64,000 nt of DNA from [Synechococcus] sp. NIES-970 (GTDB taxonomy: Bacteria; Cyanobacteriota; Cyanobacteriia; Cyanobacteriales; MRBY01), in assembly GCA_002356215.1 (NCBI GenBank), contig AP017959.1:868001-932000 (forward strand), given 5' to 3'. Numbering within the stretch: the stretch's first letter is position 1; every line of letters begins with the position of its first letter. Below, in pieces: positions 27,612 to 37,154 of this stretch. Under the pieces are notes generated by a model. The model was not told where the DNA came from. It was given only the letters and a program-made list of their open reading frames with translations, and ran no database searches. Position numbers and translations under genes: made by a program.

Positions 27612-28625
27612 TCATGGGGTCACAGGATCGATGAGGTGATTAATCTGGGCATTGGTGGTACTGAGGGTCTGCTGGAGTAATGTGAGGGAAGTTTCACTGA
27701 TGTAATTTTGGCAGGAAATTAGGTGAGGCGGCTGGTGAAGTTGCAGTTGTGTGAGTTGCTGTTGGATGGTAACAAGGCTGAGGCGATCGCATAAAACTGT
27801 TTGGCTGCGTTCGAGGAGTGAATCGAGCCTAGTTAGAGGCTCGGGCCTGCTAGTAGTTAGGGTGAGATCGGGACGCAGACTTTCAATAATCGTGCGGGCA
27901 GCGTGGAGAATGCCAGGACTAACACTCACCAAACCGAGGCGATGGTTCTGGGGGAGCGCTCTAATAAGCTGCAGTTCTTCGGCATAATCGTGGAGCGACA
28001 GGGGAATAATTTGAAATTTTTCTGGGGGGGCGATCGCCTCGACGATCTGGACAAAATAGGGGGTCGTAATAATCGTGGCGGTGGTGAAGTGGGTTAAGCG
28101 TTCGGCCAAGGTTTCGAGGGGAATAAGCTGCATCGGGAGGGCGATCGCCTGGGAAATTTCTTGCAAAATCCATTGACCGGCGCCTAACTCCTGTTCCGGC
28201 ACGGTGACGAAAACCTGGGCAGCGGCAGCCAAACGCCAATCGAGATTTTCACAAAACAGGTGCCGAATTTGGGGCAAACTATACCCTTGTTCCAATAGTT
28301 GTTGAATCGCTTGGTCACAAATACTTTGGGGCCGCACGGTTAATCTGGGAGCCACGGTAGAACGGGGCATAGCCGGAAAATTATCTTGCACATAAACCCC
28401 CGAACCCGGCACTGATTTCACCAAACCTAGGGCTTCTAGCTCGCGGTAAACTTTGCCAATCGTATTGCGGTGGAGCCCCGTACTCATCTCTAACTGGCGC
28501 AGACTAGGAAGCCGTTTCTCTGGCGGAAACTGCTGGGAGGCGATCGCAAACTGCAACTGATCGCGCAGTTGTTCAGCGGCAGGAATATCGCTTTCCGATT
28601 GAATACGAAACGAAAACATCAGCAT
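27612..28625 (-). CDS. GntR-family transcriptional regulator (intact)
   Basis: A 337-aa DNA-binding regulator. The N-terminal winged helix (about residues 10-82) has AEQLRDQLQFAIASQQF, KRLPSLRQLEMSTGLHRNTIGKVYRELEALGLV and SVPGSGVYV, typical of GntR. The C-terminal ~240 residues are a separate effector domain I cannot assign; it is not the aminotransferase domain of MocR proteins. A related cyanobacterial GntR protein (Synechocystis sll1961) affects photosystem stoichiometry, but orthology is not shown here. Its last ~18 codons lie inside the duplicated unit, and the copy of them at 7556-7611 is the right half of the hybrid ORF. Confidence 0.88.
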   Translation of the reverse strand: MLMFSFRIQSESDIPAAEQLRDQLQFAIASQQFPPEKRLPSLRQLEMSTGLHRNTIGKVYRELEALGLVKSVPGSGVYVQDNFPAMPRSTVAPRLTVRPQSICDQAIQQLLEQGYSLPQIRHLFCENLDWRLAAAAQVFVTVPEQELGAGQWILQEISQAIALPMQLIPLETLAERLTHFTTATIITTPYFVQIVEAIAPPEKFQIIPLSLHDYAEELQLIRALPQNHRLGLVSVSPGILHAARTIIESLRPDLTLTTSRPEPLTRLDSLLERSQTVLCDRLSLVTIQQQLTQLQLHQPPHLISCQNYISETSLTLLQQTLSTTNAQINHLIDPVTP

Positions 28626-28754
28626 TACCCTGAGGATTTCCCTCCATCAAAGCAGAAAACACCTGGGGCGATCGCCTCCCATCACCTCAAAAAAATTCCC
28701 CAAGCATAACTCAGGGAATCAATTAGTCAATGGGTCTCAGTTAAACAGAAAACC

Positions 28755-29768
28755 TTAAACAATCACAAAAGGATGAGGTTCCGTTACATTCTCCGTCCAT
28801 TTCCGGGGGGGAGCCGCCCGCCGAATATTGCGCCAAATTTGGGTCGCCGCCAGGGTACCATCGGCCACCGCAATGGAAACTTGATTCAACCCTTTTTTCA
28901 AATCACCGAGGGCAAAAATCCGGTCATGGCTGGTTTGACACATTTCATTGGTCACCAAGTTTTCACCATCCCACTCCAGACCCGGAATGCCCTTGAGGTA
29001 GTGGTTATGGTAAATAGAGCCCATGTTGATCAGGCCAGTGGTTGCTTCCACGATGGTGCCATCTTCGAGTTCCACACCGCTCATCTTGTGGTTTTCCCCA
29101 TGGAATTTAACAATTTTCTGCTCATAGAGGGGATAGCCATGTTCGGCGAGTTTTTCTTTCATTTCATCACTCACCTCGACGAGGCCATGGGTTAATACCG
29201 AGATATAAGGGGTAAACCAATTCAAGACAAAAGCGGCGTTAATTTGTCCTTCGGTGCCCGCGATCACCACCGCCTTTTGGTCCCACATATCATAACCATC
29301 ACAGATCATGCACACATGGAGAGTGTAGCCGGCATAATCATAGACATTTTGCATGTCTTCGGTTTCTGGGAGTTTGTCGATAATTCCAGAGGCAGCAATC
29401 AGGTATTTACTGCGGAAAATGGGATAGGCACTGTCTTTTTTGCCTACTTTTACCTTGACGGCGAAGGTGTCCCCTTCATCGGTCACTTCTTCCACATAGC
29501 CCCGGAGATGGTCAGCGCCCCACTCGATCGCCTGCTTCGTGCTTTGGGTGAGAATGTCGCGGCCTGGGGTTTCAGGATCGAGGCCCACATAGTTACGGAG
29601 ATCCTGCATCCAGAGCGATCGCCCTTTGCCTTTTTCGATCACAAGGCACTTGAGGCCATAGCGGGCGAGATAAATGGCAGCGGACAAGCCTCCCATTCCG
29701 CCCCCCACGACGATCGCATCATAGACAGTATCTAAACGGGTTTCAAAATTTTTACTAGAAAGCTTCAT
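28755..29768 (-). CDS. Thioredoxin-reductase-like FAD disulfide oxidoreductase
   Basis: A low-molecular-weight thioredoxin-reductase-fold flavoprotein. The FAD Rossmann motif is AIVVGGGMGGLSAA near residue 20, and a CxxC redox pair is present in HVCMICDGYD. The position of the usual NADPH motif (GGGxSA-type) reads IAGTEGQINAA, so NADPH binding is doubtful. That combination recalls the cyanobacterial DDOR (diflavin-linked) branch; this is my inference. The end ALGDLKKGLNQVSIAVADG binds FAD. Start ATG 29768 has GGGGGAG 4 nt upstream; an upstream TTG at 29783 is less likely. It is 132 bp downstream of the peroxiredoxin gene, on the same strand. Confidence 0.85.
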   Translation of the reverse strand: MKLSSKNFETRLDTVYDAIVVGGGMGGLSAAIYLARYGLKCLVIEKGKGRSLWMQDLRNYVGLDPETPGRDILTQSTKQAIEWGADHLRGYVEEVTDEGDTFAVKVKVGKKDSAYPIFRSKYLIAASGIIDKLPETEDMQNVYDYAGYTLHVCMICDGYDMWDQKAVVIAGTEGQINAAFVLNWFTPYISVLTHGLVEVSDEMKEKLAEHGYPLYEQKIVKFHGENHKMSGVELEDGTIVEATTGLINMGSIYHNHYLKGIPGLEWDGENLVTNEMCQTSHDRIFALGDLKKGLNQVSIAVADGTLAATQIWRNIRRAAPPRKWTENVTEPHPFVIV

Positions 29769-29823
29769 GGCAGGCTCCCCCAATGGTTTGGCGGTGGTAC
29801 GTACAGGTCAGGAGTAGAACAAT

Positions 29824-29861
29824 AAAAAGGCAAGGAAGGCGATCGCCGCCCCCCTTGCCTT
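29824..29861 (-). terminator. Terminator of the peroxiredoxin gene, with a HIP1 core in the loop
   Basis: On the minus strand AAGGCAAGG pairs with CCTTGCCTT (9 bp), ending in TTTTTATT. The loop contains the palindrome GGCGATCGCC (29838-29847), which can form an inner stem. It lies 40 nt after the peroxiredoxin stop. Confidence 0.8.
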
Positions 29862-29900
29862 AGTTTAAAAAAATTATTTGGTGAGCGTCAGGCTATCAAC

Positions 29901-30464
29901 CTAGCCAACAAATTCCTTACGGGGTTCAGACACACCAGGCGCAGATTCGCCCTTGAGGTAAGCGAGCATCGTATCTGCATCGGATACTTCAAAAGGATCG
30001 GTGGGGCAGTTATCAGAAAAATCAGGCTCAACGAACATTTTTTCGATTTCGCCATCGTTTACGAGCATGGAGTAGCGCCAAGAACGCATCCCGAAGCCGA
30101 GGTTAGACTTCTCAACGAGCATCCCCATTTTGCGGGTGAATTCGCCGTTACCATCGGGCAGCAAGGAAACCTTGTCCGCACCAATTTCTTTGCCCCATTT
30201 GAACATTACGAAAGCATCGTTCACGGAGATACAGATAATTTCATCGACACCTTGGGCCTGGAACTCAGAATAGAGCTCTTCGTAGCGAGGCAGGTGGTTG
30301 GAAGAACAGGTGGGGGTGAAGGCACCAGGGAGGGAGAAAAGCACAACTTTTTTGCCACCGAAAATATCAGCGGTGGTTTTGTCTTCCCAGCGGTAGGGGT
30401 TGGGCCCTTCTACGGACTCGTCACGGACACGGGTTTTGAAGACGACGTCGGGTACTCTAGCCAT
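29901..30464 (-). CDS. Type II (Prx5-like) peroxiredoxin
   Basis: Reduces hydrogen peroxide and organic peroxides with thiol electrons. The 187-aa product has the peroxidatic C53 in [16 protein letters not shown] and a second cysteine C78 in [12 protein letters not shown], the usual resolving position of PrxII. R near 127 is in [11 protein letters not shown]. No signal peptide is present, so it is cytosolic. It has its own candidate promoter. The thioredoxin-reductase-like gene downstream could belong to its electron supply, but the terminator between them argues for separate transcripts. Confidence 0.93.
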   Translation of the reverse strand: MARVPDVVFKTRVRDESVEGPNPYRWEDKTTADIFGGKKVVLFSLPGAFTPTCSSNHLPRYEELYSEFQAQGVDEIICISVNDAFVMFKWGKEIGADKVSLLPDGNGEFTRKMGMLVEKSNLGFGMRSWRYSMLVNDGEIEKMFVEPDFSDNCPTDPFEVSDADTMLAYLKGESAPGVSEPRKEFVG

Positions 30465-30529
30465 GTTGATCTCTTGAATAATTTGATAACGAAAAGTGGT
30501 GAAGTATTCTTCACCCTTCTTAATAAACC

Positions 30530-30558
30530 AGAATAATTCTTATTTAGGAATAAGTCAA
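30530..30558 (-). promoter_or_regulatory. Candidate promoter of the peroxiredoxin gene
   Basis: On the minus strand TTGACT (complement of 30553-30558) and TATTCT (complement of 30530-30535) are 17 bp apart. The leader, about 60 nt, contains a 7-bp hairpin GGTGAAG/CTTCACC at 30498-30515. Confidence 0.5.
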
Positions 30559-30563
30559 GACTT

Positions 30564-32537
30564 TTAGGGGTTGAAGGGAAAGACGAAGGGCACAAGGCCG
30601 CAGGTTACGGCCCAAAAGAGGAGGTTTAAGGGAATCCCTACCCGAAAATAGTCGGTAAATTTGTAGCCCCCCGGTCCATAGACCATCAGGTTTGTCTGGT
30701 AGCCGATGGGGGTCGAGAAGCTGGCGGAAGCGCCGATCATAATGGCGATGACAAAAGGCACGATATCAACACCGAGGGTATTGGCAAGGGAGAGGGAAAT
30801 GGGAAACATCAAGGCAGCGGCGGCATTGTTGGTAATCAGTTCGGTGAGTAATGTAGTGATGCCATAAACCACAATTAGGGTCGACCAGGGATTATCGCCG
30901 GCCAATTGGATTAAATTGTTGGCGATCGCCGCCGCGGCCCCTGTGATTTCGAGGGCTTTACCGAGACCAAAGGCGGCCCCAATGACAAGTAGAACGGGCC
31001 ATTCGATGCCTTTGAGGGAGCGCCCCGGCGAGCAGCAGCCCAGCAGCACCATGGCGATCGCCGCAAGGGTGGCTGCTTTCAACATTGATAGCCAATTAAA
31101 CACCACACAGACCACCATCACTAATAGAATTGCCAAGGCGATCGGCGCGCGGTCATGGCGCATGGGTTCTGAATCAGGAATTTCGCTCACCAGGTAGAAA
31201 TCCCGTGAACCCCGCTGCTGTTCTAGAAAAGTCGGGTGGGTTTCTAGAAGTAAAGTATCCCCTGCCAACAGACGAACATCCCCGATTTTACCCTTGAGGC
31301 GTTCCCCATTACGGGCAACGGCCACCACCACCGCGTTATAACGGCTGCGAAATTTTCCTTCCCGGATGGTTTGACGGATTAGGGGGCAGGTATTGGAAAC
31401 TACCGCTTCGATCAAGCACCGTTCAGACCGGGGGGTATCGAGTTTAAAGACTTGATCCGTTGCTGGCTGCAGACCCCGCAGGCGATTGAGATCCAAAATC
31501 GAATCTACGGCCCCCACAAAAATTAATTGATCATTCTCCCGTAGAATTTCTCGGGGACTGACGGCCGGTAATACAAGGGCATCGCGCACCACTTCCATTA
31601 GATAGAGGTTCGGGAGATTCCGCAGGCCTGCTTCTTCAATGCTTTTACCGACGAGGGGGCTATTTTCGTGGACGAGCATTTCCACGGTATATTCCCGCAG
31701 ATCATCATCATCACTAATGGCGGGTTTACGCTCTGGAATGAGCCAGCGATGGGTAAACATCAAAAAGATTGTGCCGGCGATCGCACAGGGTATACCTACC
31801 CAAGCAATGTCAAAAATCCCCAGGCCCGGATGATCCGTTTCCGCCACCAAAAGACCATTGACCACCAAATTCGTACTGGTACCAATCAAGGTACAAACAC
31901 CCCCAAAGGAAGCCGCATAGCTCAGGGGCAACATGAGTTTTGAGGGACTAATGCGAAGCTTACGACACCACTCATTTACCACAGGGATAAACATCGCCAC
32001 CACGGGGGTATTGTTCAAAAAAGCGCTCAACCCCATGACAGGGAGCATCAGGCGCATCAAAGCCGCAGATTCTCCATTGGGTAAGCCGAGGACGCGCTGG
32101 GAAATCCAACTCAGGGTGCCTGTCTGCTGTAAACCACCCACGACGACATAGAGGACAGCGATGGTCACCAGCCCTTCATTACTAAAGCCAGCGAGGGTTG
32201 TGCCCGTATCCAATATTCCTGTCAGGAGTAAGCCCCCCAAAGCCCCCAGAAAAATCACCTCTGCGGGGAGGGGCGTCAAAGCATTGAGGAGAAAAGCCAC
32301 CAAAATCAGCAGCAGGGTAAACCAGCCCTGCCAACCAAGCCCAAGCAGGGAAAATCCAGCTTCCGGGGACAGTTGGCCTAAAAGTGCAAGGGAAAAACTG
32401 CCACAACACAAACTTCCTAGGGCCGGCATAGTTCCAAAAAATTTAGGGGTACGGGTGAAATCAACGGGAAAAATCGCTGGCTGAGTACGGGGCGATCGCC
32501 CAAAAAGCTGTAGATGACGAGACTTAAACAATGGCAT
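30564..32537 (-). CDS. SLC13-family sodium-coupled anion carrier with two TrkA-C domains
   Basis: A 657-aa inner-membrane carrier of the divalent-anion/sodium symporter type. Membrane helices fill about residues 60-250 and 440-655. Between them lie two RCK_C (TrkA-C) domains (about 280-440; EYTVEMLVHENSPLVGKSIEEAGL is partly visible as the first). SLC13 signatures are SAFLNNTPVVAMFIP and TELITNNAAAALMFP. Proteins of this architecture in cyanobacteria and algae are annotated as sulfate carriers. The divergent sulfate ABC operon 114 bp away fits, but the substrate is inferred. Start ATG 32537 is kept; an internal ATG 36 codons in is possible. Confidence 0.88.
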   Translation of the reverse strand: MPLFKSRHLQLFGRSPRTQPAIFPVDFTRTPKFFGTMPALGSLCCGSFSLALLGQLSPEAGFSLLGLGWQGWFTLLLILVAFLLNALTPLPAEVIFLGALGGLLLTGILDTGTTLAGFSNEGLVTIAVLYVVVGGLQQTGTLSWISQRVLGLPNGESAALMRLMLPVMGLSAFLNNTPVVAMFIPVVNEWCRKLRISPSKLMLPLSYAASFGGVCTLIGTSTNLVVNGLLVAETDHPGLGIFDIAWVGIPCAIAGTIFLMFTHRWLIPERKPAISDDDDLREYTVEMLVHENSPLVGKSIEEAGLRNLPNLYLMEVVRDALVLPAVSPREILRENDQLIFVGAVDSILDLNRLRGLQPATDQVFKLDTPRSERCLIEAVVSNTCPLIRQTIREGKFRSRYNAVVVAVARNGERLKGKIGDVRLLAGDTLLLETHPTFLEQQRGSRDFYLVSEIPDSEPMRHDRAPIALAILLVMVVCVVFNWLSMLKAATLAAIAMVLLGCCSPGRSLKGIEWPVLLVIGAAFGLGKALEITGAAAAIANNLIQLAGDNPWSTLIVVYGITTLLTELITNNAAAALMFPISLSLANTLGVDIVPFVIAIMIGASASFSTPIGYQTNLMVYGPGGYKFTDYFRVGIPLNLLFWAVTCGLVPFVFPFNP

Positions 32538-32713
32538 AGGTCAGCATGTAGCCGATTTCATCGGCGGGAACAGCACTAGACAGAGTTGGAAAAATTCCAG
32601 TCCCAATCATGGCACATTAAAGAATTACATCAAGATGAATTCAAAATGTATTGCATTTCAGCCTGTATTCAAATATGATTGGTCATCAATCAGAAAGCAA
32701 TTCGTCTCAAGAT

Positions 32714-33772
32714 ATGTTCAACTTCCCTCAACCCTTAAAATTTCTGGCGATCGCCACCATCCTCGGCAGCACGATGGTGGCCTGCGGTGGGACGTCCCAA
32801 ACTGAAGCGCCCCAATCCCAAGGGGCGGCGGAACAAACCCAAAGTACGAAGCCCGTTAGCCTCACTTTGGTGAGCTATGCAGTAACCCGCAGTGCCTACG
32901 AAAAAATCATTCCCCTCTTCGCCGAATCCTGGAAAGAACAAACAGGGCAAACCGTCACCATCGAACAAAGTTATGGAGGTTCCGGTTCCCAAACTAGGGC
33001 GGTGATTGATGGTTTACAGGCGGATATCGTGGCCCTTGCCCTCGCCTCTGACATTAACCAAATTGAAGCAGCAGGTTTAATCGAACCCGGTTGGGAAACA
33101 GAAGCCCCTAACAACAGCATCCTGACAACATCTGTAATAGCGATTGTCCCCCGGGATCCCAATCTGCAAATTACAAAGTGGACAGACCTCGCTGACAAAA
33201 ATCTCGCGGTGATTACAGCCAACCCCAAAACCTCTGGGGGAGCTCGTTGGAATTTCTTGGGCCTCTGGGGGGCGATCGCCCAAACAGGTGGTACTGAAGC
33301 AGAAGCCAGGGCATTTGTGACCAAAATTTATCAAAACGCACCGATTTTGCCGAAAGATGCGCGGGGATCTAGTGATGTTTTCTATCAACAAGGGCAAGGA
33401 GATGTGCTGTTGAACTACGAAAATGAAGTGGTGCTCGCTAACTTGCAAGGGGAAAATCAACCCTACATTATTCCGACTGATTACAACATTTCTATTGATA
33501 ACCCCGTCGCCGTGGTAGACAAAACCGTAGATGACAGAAATACCAGGGCCGTAGCCGAAGCTTTCGTTGAATTTCTCTATACACCAGAAGCACAAAAAAT
33601 CTTTGCAGAAGTGGGTTTTCGTTCAGTAGATCCAACTATTGCTGCTGCATTTTCTGAGCAATATCCCCCCATTGAAAACCTTGTAACCATCGAAGATTTT
33701 GGCGGCTGGGATCAAGTACAACCTGAATTTTTTGGGGATGGTGGCATCTTTGATCAAATCTTCCAACAGTAA
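32714..33772 (+). CDS. sbpA: Sulfate-binding periplasmic protein of ABC transporter
   Basis: Captures sulfate for the CysTWA importer. After a hydrophobic leader (PLKFLAIATILGSTMVACGG) the cysteine suggests lipid attachment. The mature part has the family motifs LVSYAVTRSAYEKIIPLF, QSYGGSGSQTRAVIDGL, DIVALALASDI and NPKTSGGARWNFLGLWG. I favour ATG 32714, which places the signal peptide at the N-terminus; the frame runs back to TTG 32651 and an ATG at 32675. It heads the operon sbpA, NIL gene, cysT, cysW, cysA. The same order with a small gene after sbpA is known in Synechocystis. Confidence 0.94.
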   Translation: MFNFPQPLKFLAIATILGSTMVACGGTSQTEAPQSQGAAEQTQSTKPVSLTLVSYAVTRSAYEKIIPLFAESWKEQTGQTVTIEQSYGGSGSQTRAVIDGLQADIVALALASDINQIEAAGLIEPGWETEAPNNSILTTSVIAIVPRDPNLQITKWTDLADKNLAVITANPKTSGGARWNFLGLWGAIAQTGGTEAEARAFVTKIYQNAPILPKDARGSSDVFYQQGQGDVLLNYENEVVLANLQGENQPYIIPTDYNISIDNPVAVVDKTVDDRNTRAVAEAFVEFLYTPEAQKIFAEVGFRSVDPTIAAAFSEQYPPIENLVTIEDFGGWDQVQPEFFGDGGIFDQIFQQ

Positions 33773-33822
33773 AAATTTACTATTAACGCCAGATTCTATT
33801 TCGAGTCGGAGAAAAACATTCT

Positions 33823-34116
33823 ATGTCCAGTTCAATCGAGTCCAAAAATTCAGGCGATCGCCATACTCAAATTAACATTTTGGTCCAAATCCCAAAGCAA
33901 TATCAGCAAGATCCAATTATTACTCAACTCGCCGTAAAGTTTGCAGTACAAGTTAATATTTTGGCCGCAACTCTTGGTCGTGACACTTCCGTCAGTGGCT
34001 GGTTTGACTTACAAATTTCAGGTACTGATCAAGCGATCAAGAACACTCTCCTCTATTTACAAGATCACAATATCAGTGTTTATCGCAAAGATACGCCTGA
34101 AACCGACGGTTGGTAA
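33823..34116 (+). CDS. Small NIL-domain protein in the sulfate operon
   Basis: A 97-aa protein consisting mainly of an ACT-like NIL domain (about residues 18-90: INILVQIPKQYQQDPIITQLAVKF, ATLGRDTSVSGWFDLQISGTDQAI, ALLYLQDH-like helix, ISVYRK). NIL domains are best known as the C-terminal substrate-sensing part of methionine ABC ATPases. As a stand-alone protein between sbpA and cysT it may sense a sulfur compound or modulate the transporter; that is inferred. Synechocystis has a similar small gene (ssr2439) in the same place. GGAG lies 12 nt upstream of ATG 33823. Confidence 0.8.
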   Translation: MSSSIESKNSGDRHTQINILVQIPKQYQQDPIITQLAVKFAVQVNILAATLGRDTSVSGWFDLQISGTDQAIKNTLLYLQDHNISVYRKDTPETDGW

Positions 34117-34240
34117 CCACTAAATATGTCGAGACAAACCAAGATCTCAATATATTTAATCGTTTTTTCAAGGTAACTTTTTAAAACCCTGATAAAAGTA
34201 CTTTTGACAGACTAAGTCCAATATTTTGTCATTTTAAGCA

Positions 34241-35098
34241 ATGAAAATTTCAGCCACCACCCTTCCTTCCATATTTCCCTTGATTAGAAAAATTAAGTGG
34301 CCTAGAAATACCATTCCTTGGTCAATTAGCGTTATTTATTTAAGTTTGACATTAATCTTACCCCTGTTGGCGCTCATTCAAAAATCTTTTAGTATCAGCT
34401 TTAGGGAATACTTAGATATCGCTTTGGCCCCGATCGCAATGTCTGCCTATGAAGTTACTTTTATTACGGCGATCGCCGCTGGCGTGATCAATGGCATTCT
34501 CGGTACAGTGATTGCCTGGGTGTTGGTTCGTTACGATTTTCCTTTCAAGAAAATCATTGATGCTGTTATCGATATCCCCTTTGCGGTACCAACTTCTGTT
34601 GCAGGTCTTGTTCTTGCAACTTTGTATAATGACCAAGGCTGGGTCGGACAATTTTTTGCTCCCTTTGGGATTAAAATCGCCTACACCAGGATTGGGGTTT
34701 TCATTGCAATGTTATTTATTTCTTTGCCCTTTGTTGTGCGCACATTGCAACCCGTTTTGAGAGAACTAGAAGAAGAAACAGAACAAGCTGCTTGGTCTCT
34801 AGGCGCAACGGAAACTCAAACTTTCTGGCGTGTGATTTTCCCACCACTCATCCCACCTATTTTAACTGGTATTGCCCTGGGCTTTTCCCGAGCTGTGGGG
34901 GAATATGGTTCTATTGTTTTGATTTCTTCAGGGGTTCCTTTTAAGGATTTGATTGCTCCTGTTCTTATTTTTCAGCGCCTAGAAGCTTTTGATTATGTTG
35001 GTGCAACAGTTATTGGTTCTGTTTTATTGTTGGTTTCCTTAATTATTCTATTTATCATTAATCTGTTACAGCAATGGGGTCGTCGTTATGCAAACTAG
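34241..35098 (+). CDS. cysT: Sulfate ABC transporter permease CysT
   Basis: One of two inner-membrane permease subunits for sulfate import. The 285-aa product has six predicted helices and the ATPase-docking EAA loop (EEETEQAAWSLGATETQTFWRVIFP). It is 124 bp after the NIL gene and overlaps cysW by 11 bp, so the two permeases are translated together. Confidence 0.93.
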   Translation: MKISATTLPSIFPLIRKIKWPRNTIPWSISVIYLSLTLILPLLALIQKSFSISFREYLDIALAPIAMSAYEVTFITAIAAGVINGILGTVIAWVLVRYDFPFKKIIDAVIDIPFAVPTSVAGLVLATLYNDQGWVGQFFAPFGIKIAYTRIGVFIAMLFISLPFVVRTLQPVLRELEEETEQAAWSLGATETQTFWRVIFPPLIPPILTGIALGFSRAVGEYGSIVLISSGVPFKDLIAPVLIFQRLEAFDYVGATVIGSVLLLVSLIILFIINLLQQWGRRYAN

Positions 35099-35903
35099 TT
35101 TTTCTCGTTTTAAATTGTCACCCCGTTGGCTCATTAGTATCACCCTTGTATATCTTTCCCTGGTACTTTTAATTCCTATTGTTTGTATTTTTTATGAAGC
35201 ATTTCATCTGGGGATTTCTCCTTTTTTTGAGGCTATTCAAGCCAGCAATTTCACTGCAGCAGCACGCTTAACGGTCATTATTGCTCTCATTAGTGTCCCT
35301 TTAAATACGATTTTTGGCCTTTGTGTCGCATGGGTCTTGGCACGGAAACAGTTTTGGGGCCGGACACTTTTGTTGAGTGTCATTGATTTGCCGTTTTCTA
35401 TTTCTCCTGTGGTGGCTGGTCTGATGATTGTGCTGCTCTACGGCAATAATGGTTGGTTTGGTTCTTTCTTTCAACAGGCCAATATTCAAATTGTTTTTGC
35501 TTTGCCTGGAATGATTATTGCCACAATCTTTGTGACTTTACCTTTTGTTGCTCGGGAAGTGATTCCTGTCTTAGAGGAAATGGGATCAGATCAAGAAGAG
35601 TCAGCAAGAACGTTGGGGGCAAATGATTGGCAAATTTTTTGGCGGGTTACATTGCCGAATATTCGCTGGGGCTTATTATATGGCGTTCTCCTAACAAACG
35701 CGCGGGCCATGGGGGAATTTGGGGCTGTTTCTGTGGTTTCGGGAAGTGTCCTTGGAAAAACAGCTACATTACCAATTTTTGTAGAGCAGGAACATCATAA
35801 TTATGCGACAGAATCAGCCTTTGCCGCAGCGGTGATTTTAGCTTTATTGGCCTGTGTGACTTTGGTATTGAAGGAAATTTTAGAGCGTAAAACCCACGCT
35901 TAA
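35088..35903 (+). CDS. cysW: Sulfate ABC transporter permease CysW
   Basis: The partner permease, 271 aa, with six helices and the EAA loop QEESARTLGANDWQIFWRVTLP. GRAMGEFGAVSVVSG-type residues (ARAMGEFGAVSVVSGSV) are typical of CysW. It starts inside the end of cysT and is followed by cysA after 59 bp. Confidence 0.93.
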   Translation: MQTSFSRFKLSPRWLISITLVYLSLVLLIPIVCIFYEAFHLGISPFFEAIQASNFTAAARLTVIIALISVPLNTIFGLCVAWVLARKQFWGRTLLLSVIDLPFSISPVVAGLMIVLLYGNNGWFGSFFQQANIQIVFALPGMIIATIFVTLPFVAREVIPVLEEMGSDQEESARTLGANDWQIFWRVTLPNIRWGLLYGVLLTNARAMGEFGAVSVVSGSVLGKTATLPIFVEQEHHNYATESAFAAAVILALLACVTLVLKEILERKTHA

Positions 35904-35962
35904 TTTCTTGGTGAAATGCTCTTAGCTTTGTCGGTTCAAAAAAAATTTAGGTGTAATCAATT

Positions 35963-37009
35963 ATGAGTATTTTTGTGAATGCAGTCTATAAAAACTTTGG
36001 CACATTTCAAGCACTAGAAAATATTAATCTAGAAGTTAAAGAAGGGTCATTGGTGGCACTACTGGGGCCGTCGGGGTCTGGAAAATCGACTTTGCTACGG
36101 GCGATCGCCGGACTCGAACCCCCCGACCATGGTCAGGTGATTATCAACGGCCAGGATGCCACCCACGTAGATATCCGGCGACGGAATATCGGGTTTGTTT
36201 TTCAGCACTATGCTCTATTCAAACATTTGACCATTCGCCAGAATGTTGCCTTTGGCTTGGAAATCCGGAAAGCACCGAAACAAGTCATTCGTCAGCGGGT
36301 CGAAGAATTATTAGACCTCGTGCAGCTAAAAGGCTTAGGCGATCGCTATCCCTCCCAGCTCTCCGGCGGCCAACGGCAACGGGTGGCCTTGGCCCGAGCC
36401 CTCGCCGTCCAACCCCAGGTTCTCTTGCTCGATGAACCCTTTGGGGCATTAGATGCAAAAGTGCGCAAAGAACTCCGCGCTTGGTTACGCCGTCTCCACG
36501 AAGAAGTCCATGTCACGAGTATTTTTGTGACCCACGACCAAGAAGAAGCCATGGAAGTCGCCGATGAAATCGTCGTCATGAACCAAGGGCGTATTGAACA
36601 GGTCGGTAGTCCTGCTGAAATTTATGACCATCCCGCCACACCTTTTGTGATGAACTTTATTGGGGAAGTGAATATTCTGCCTGGTCACCATTCCTTAATT
36701 CGTAACCATACAGATTCTTTTTCTCACCACGATGCCCCCGACGTTTTTATCCGTCCCCATGACCTAGAGCTCCAGGATCAAGGCGATCAATTTTCCCTAC
36801 CAGGTACAGTCAAACGAATCATTTACCGTGGATCTGATGTGCAAATAGAAGTTTTGATCGATGACCATGAGATCGTTGTCGCTCACATCAGCCGCGATCA
36901 ACTGACTAAACTTCAGGTCACAGTCGGTCAAACGGTCTACCTCAAGCCAAAACAAGCGAAAGTTTTTGGCCCTGAGTCGGATGTTTCTGCTGTGCAAGCC
37001 CCAATCTAA
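35963..37009 (+). CDS. cysA: Sulfate ABC transporter ATPase CysA
   Basis: Energises sulfate import. The 348-aa product has Walker [11 protein letters not shown]-loop, signature [15 protein letters not shown], Walker [13 protein letters not shown] and H-loop [16 protein letters not shown]-terminal TOBE-like regulatory domain (about residues 235-340) contains [14 protein letters not shown] precedes ATG 35963. Last gene of the sulfate operon before a 145-bp gap to the Crp-type regulator. Confidence 0.94.
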   Translation: MSIFVNAVYKNFGTFQALENINLEVKEGSLVALLGPSGSGKSTLLRAIAGLEPPDHGQVIINGQDATHVDIRRRNIGFVFQHYALFKHLTIRQNVAFGLEIRKAPKQVIRQRVEELLDLVQLKGLGDRYPSQLSGGQRQRVALARALAVQPQVLLLDEPFGALDAKVRKELRAWLRRLHEEVHVTSIFVTHDQEEAMEVADEIVVMNQGRIEQVGSPAEIYDHPATPFVMNFIGEVNILPGHHSLIRNHTDSFSHHDAPDVFIRPHDLELQDQGDQFSLPGTVKRIIYRGSDVQIEVLIDDHEIVVAHISRDQLTKLQVTVGQTVYLKPKQAKVFGPESDVSAVQAPI

Positions 37010-37154
37010 CTTGCCAAAACAGGGGGAATTCGGGAGGAGCTGGTCGCCATGAAAAATATCCCAACAAGGACAAAGCACCCGTTGAGGTAATTTTTTCAAC
37101 TAGAATCGGGGTAAAGTCGTTGTAAGTTTCGCGCTGAATACATTTAAAATCCCC

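Noticed and set aside
30498..30515. GGTGAAG/CTTCACC hairpin as a terminator of the SLC13 gene
   Set aside because: No T run follows it on the minus strand, and it lies downstream of the candidate peroxiredoxin promoter, so a leader hairpin is more likely.
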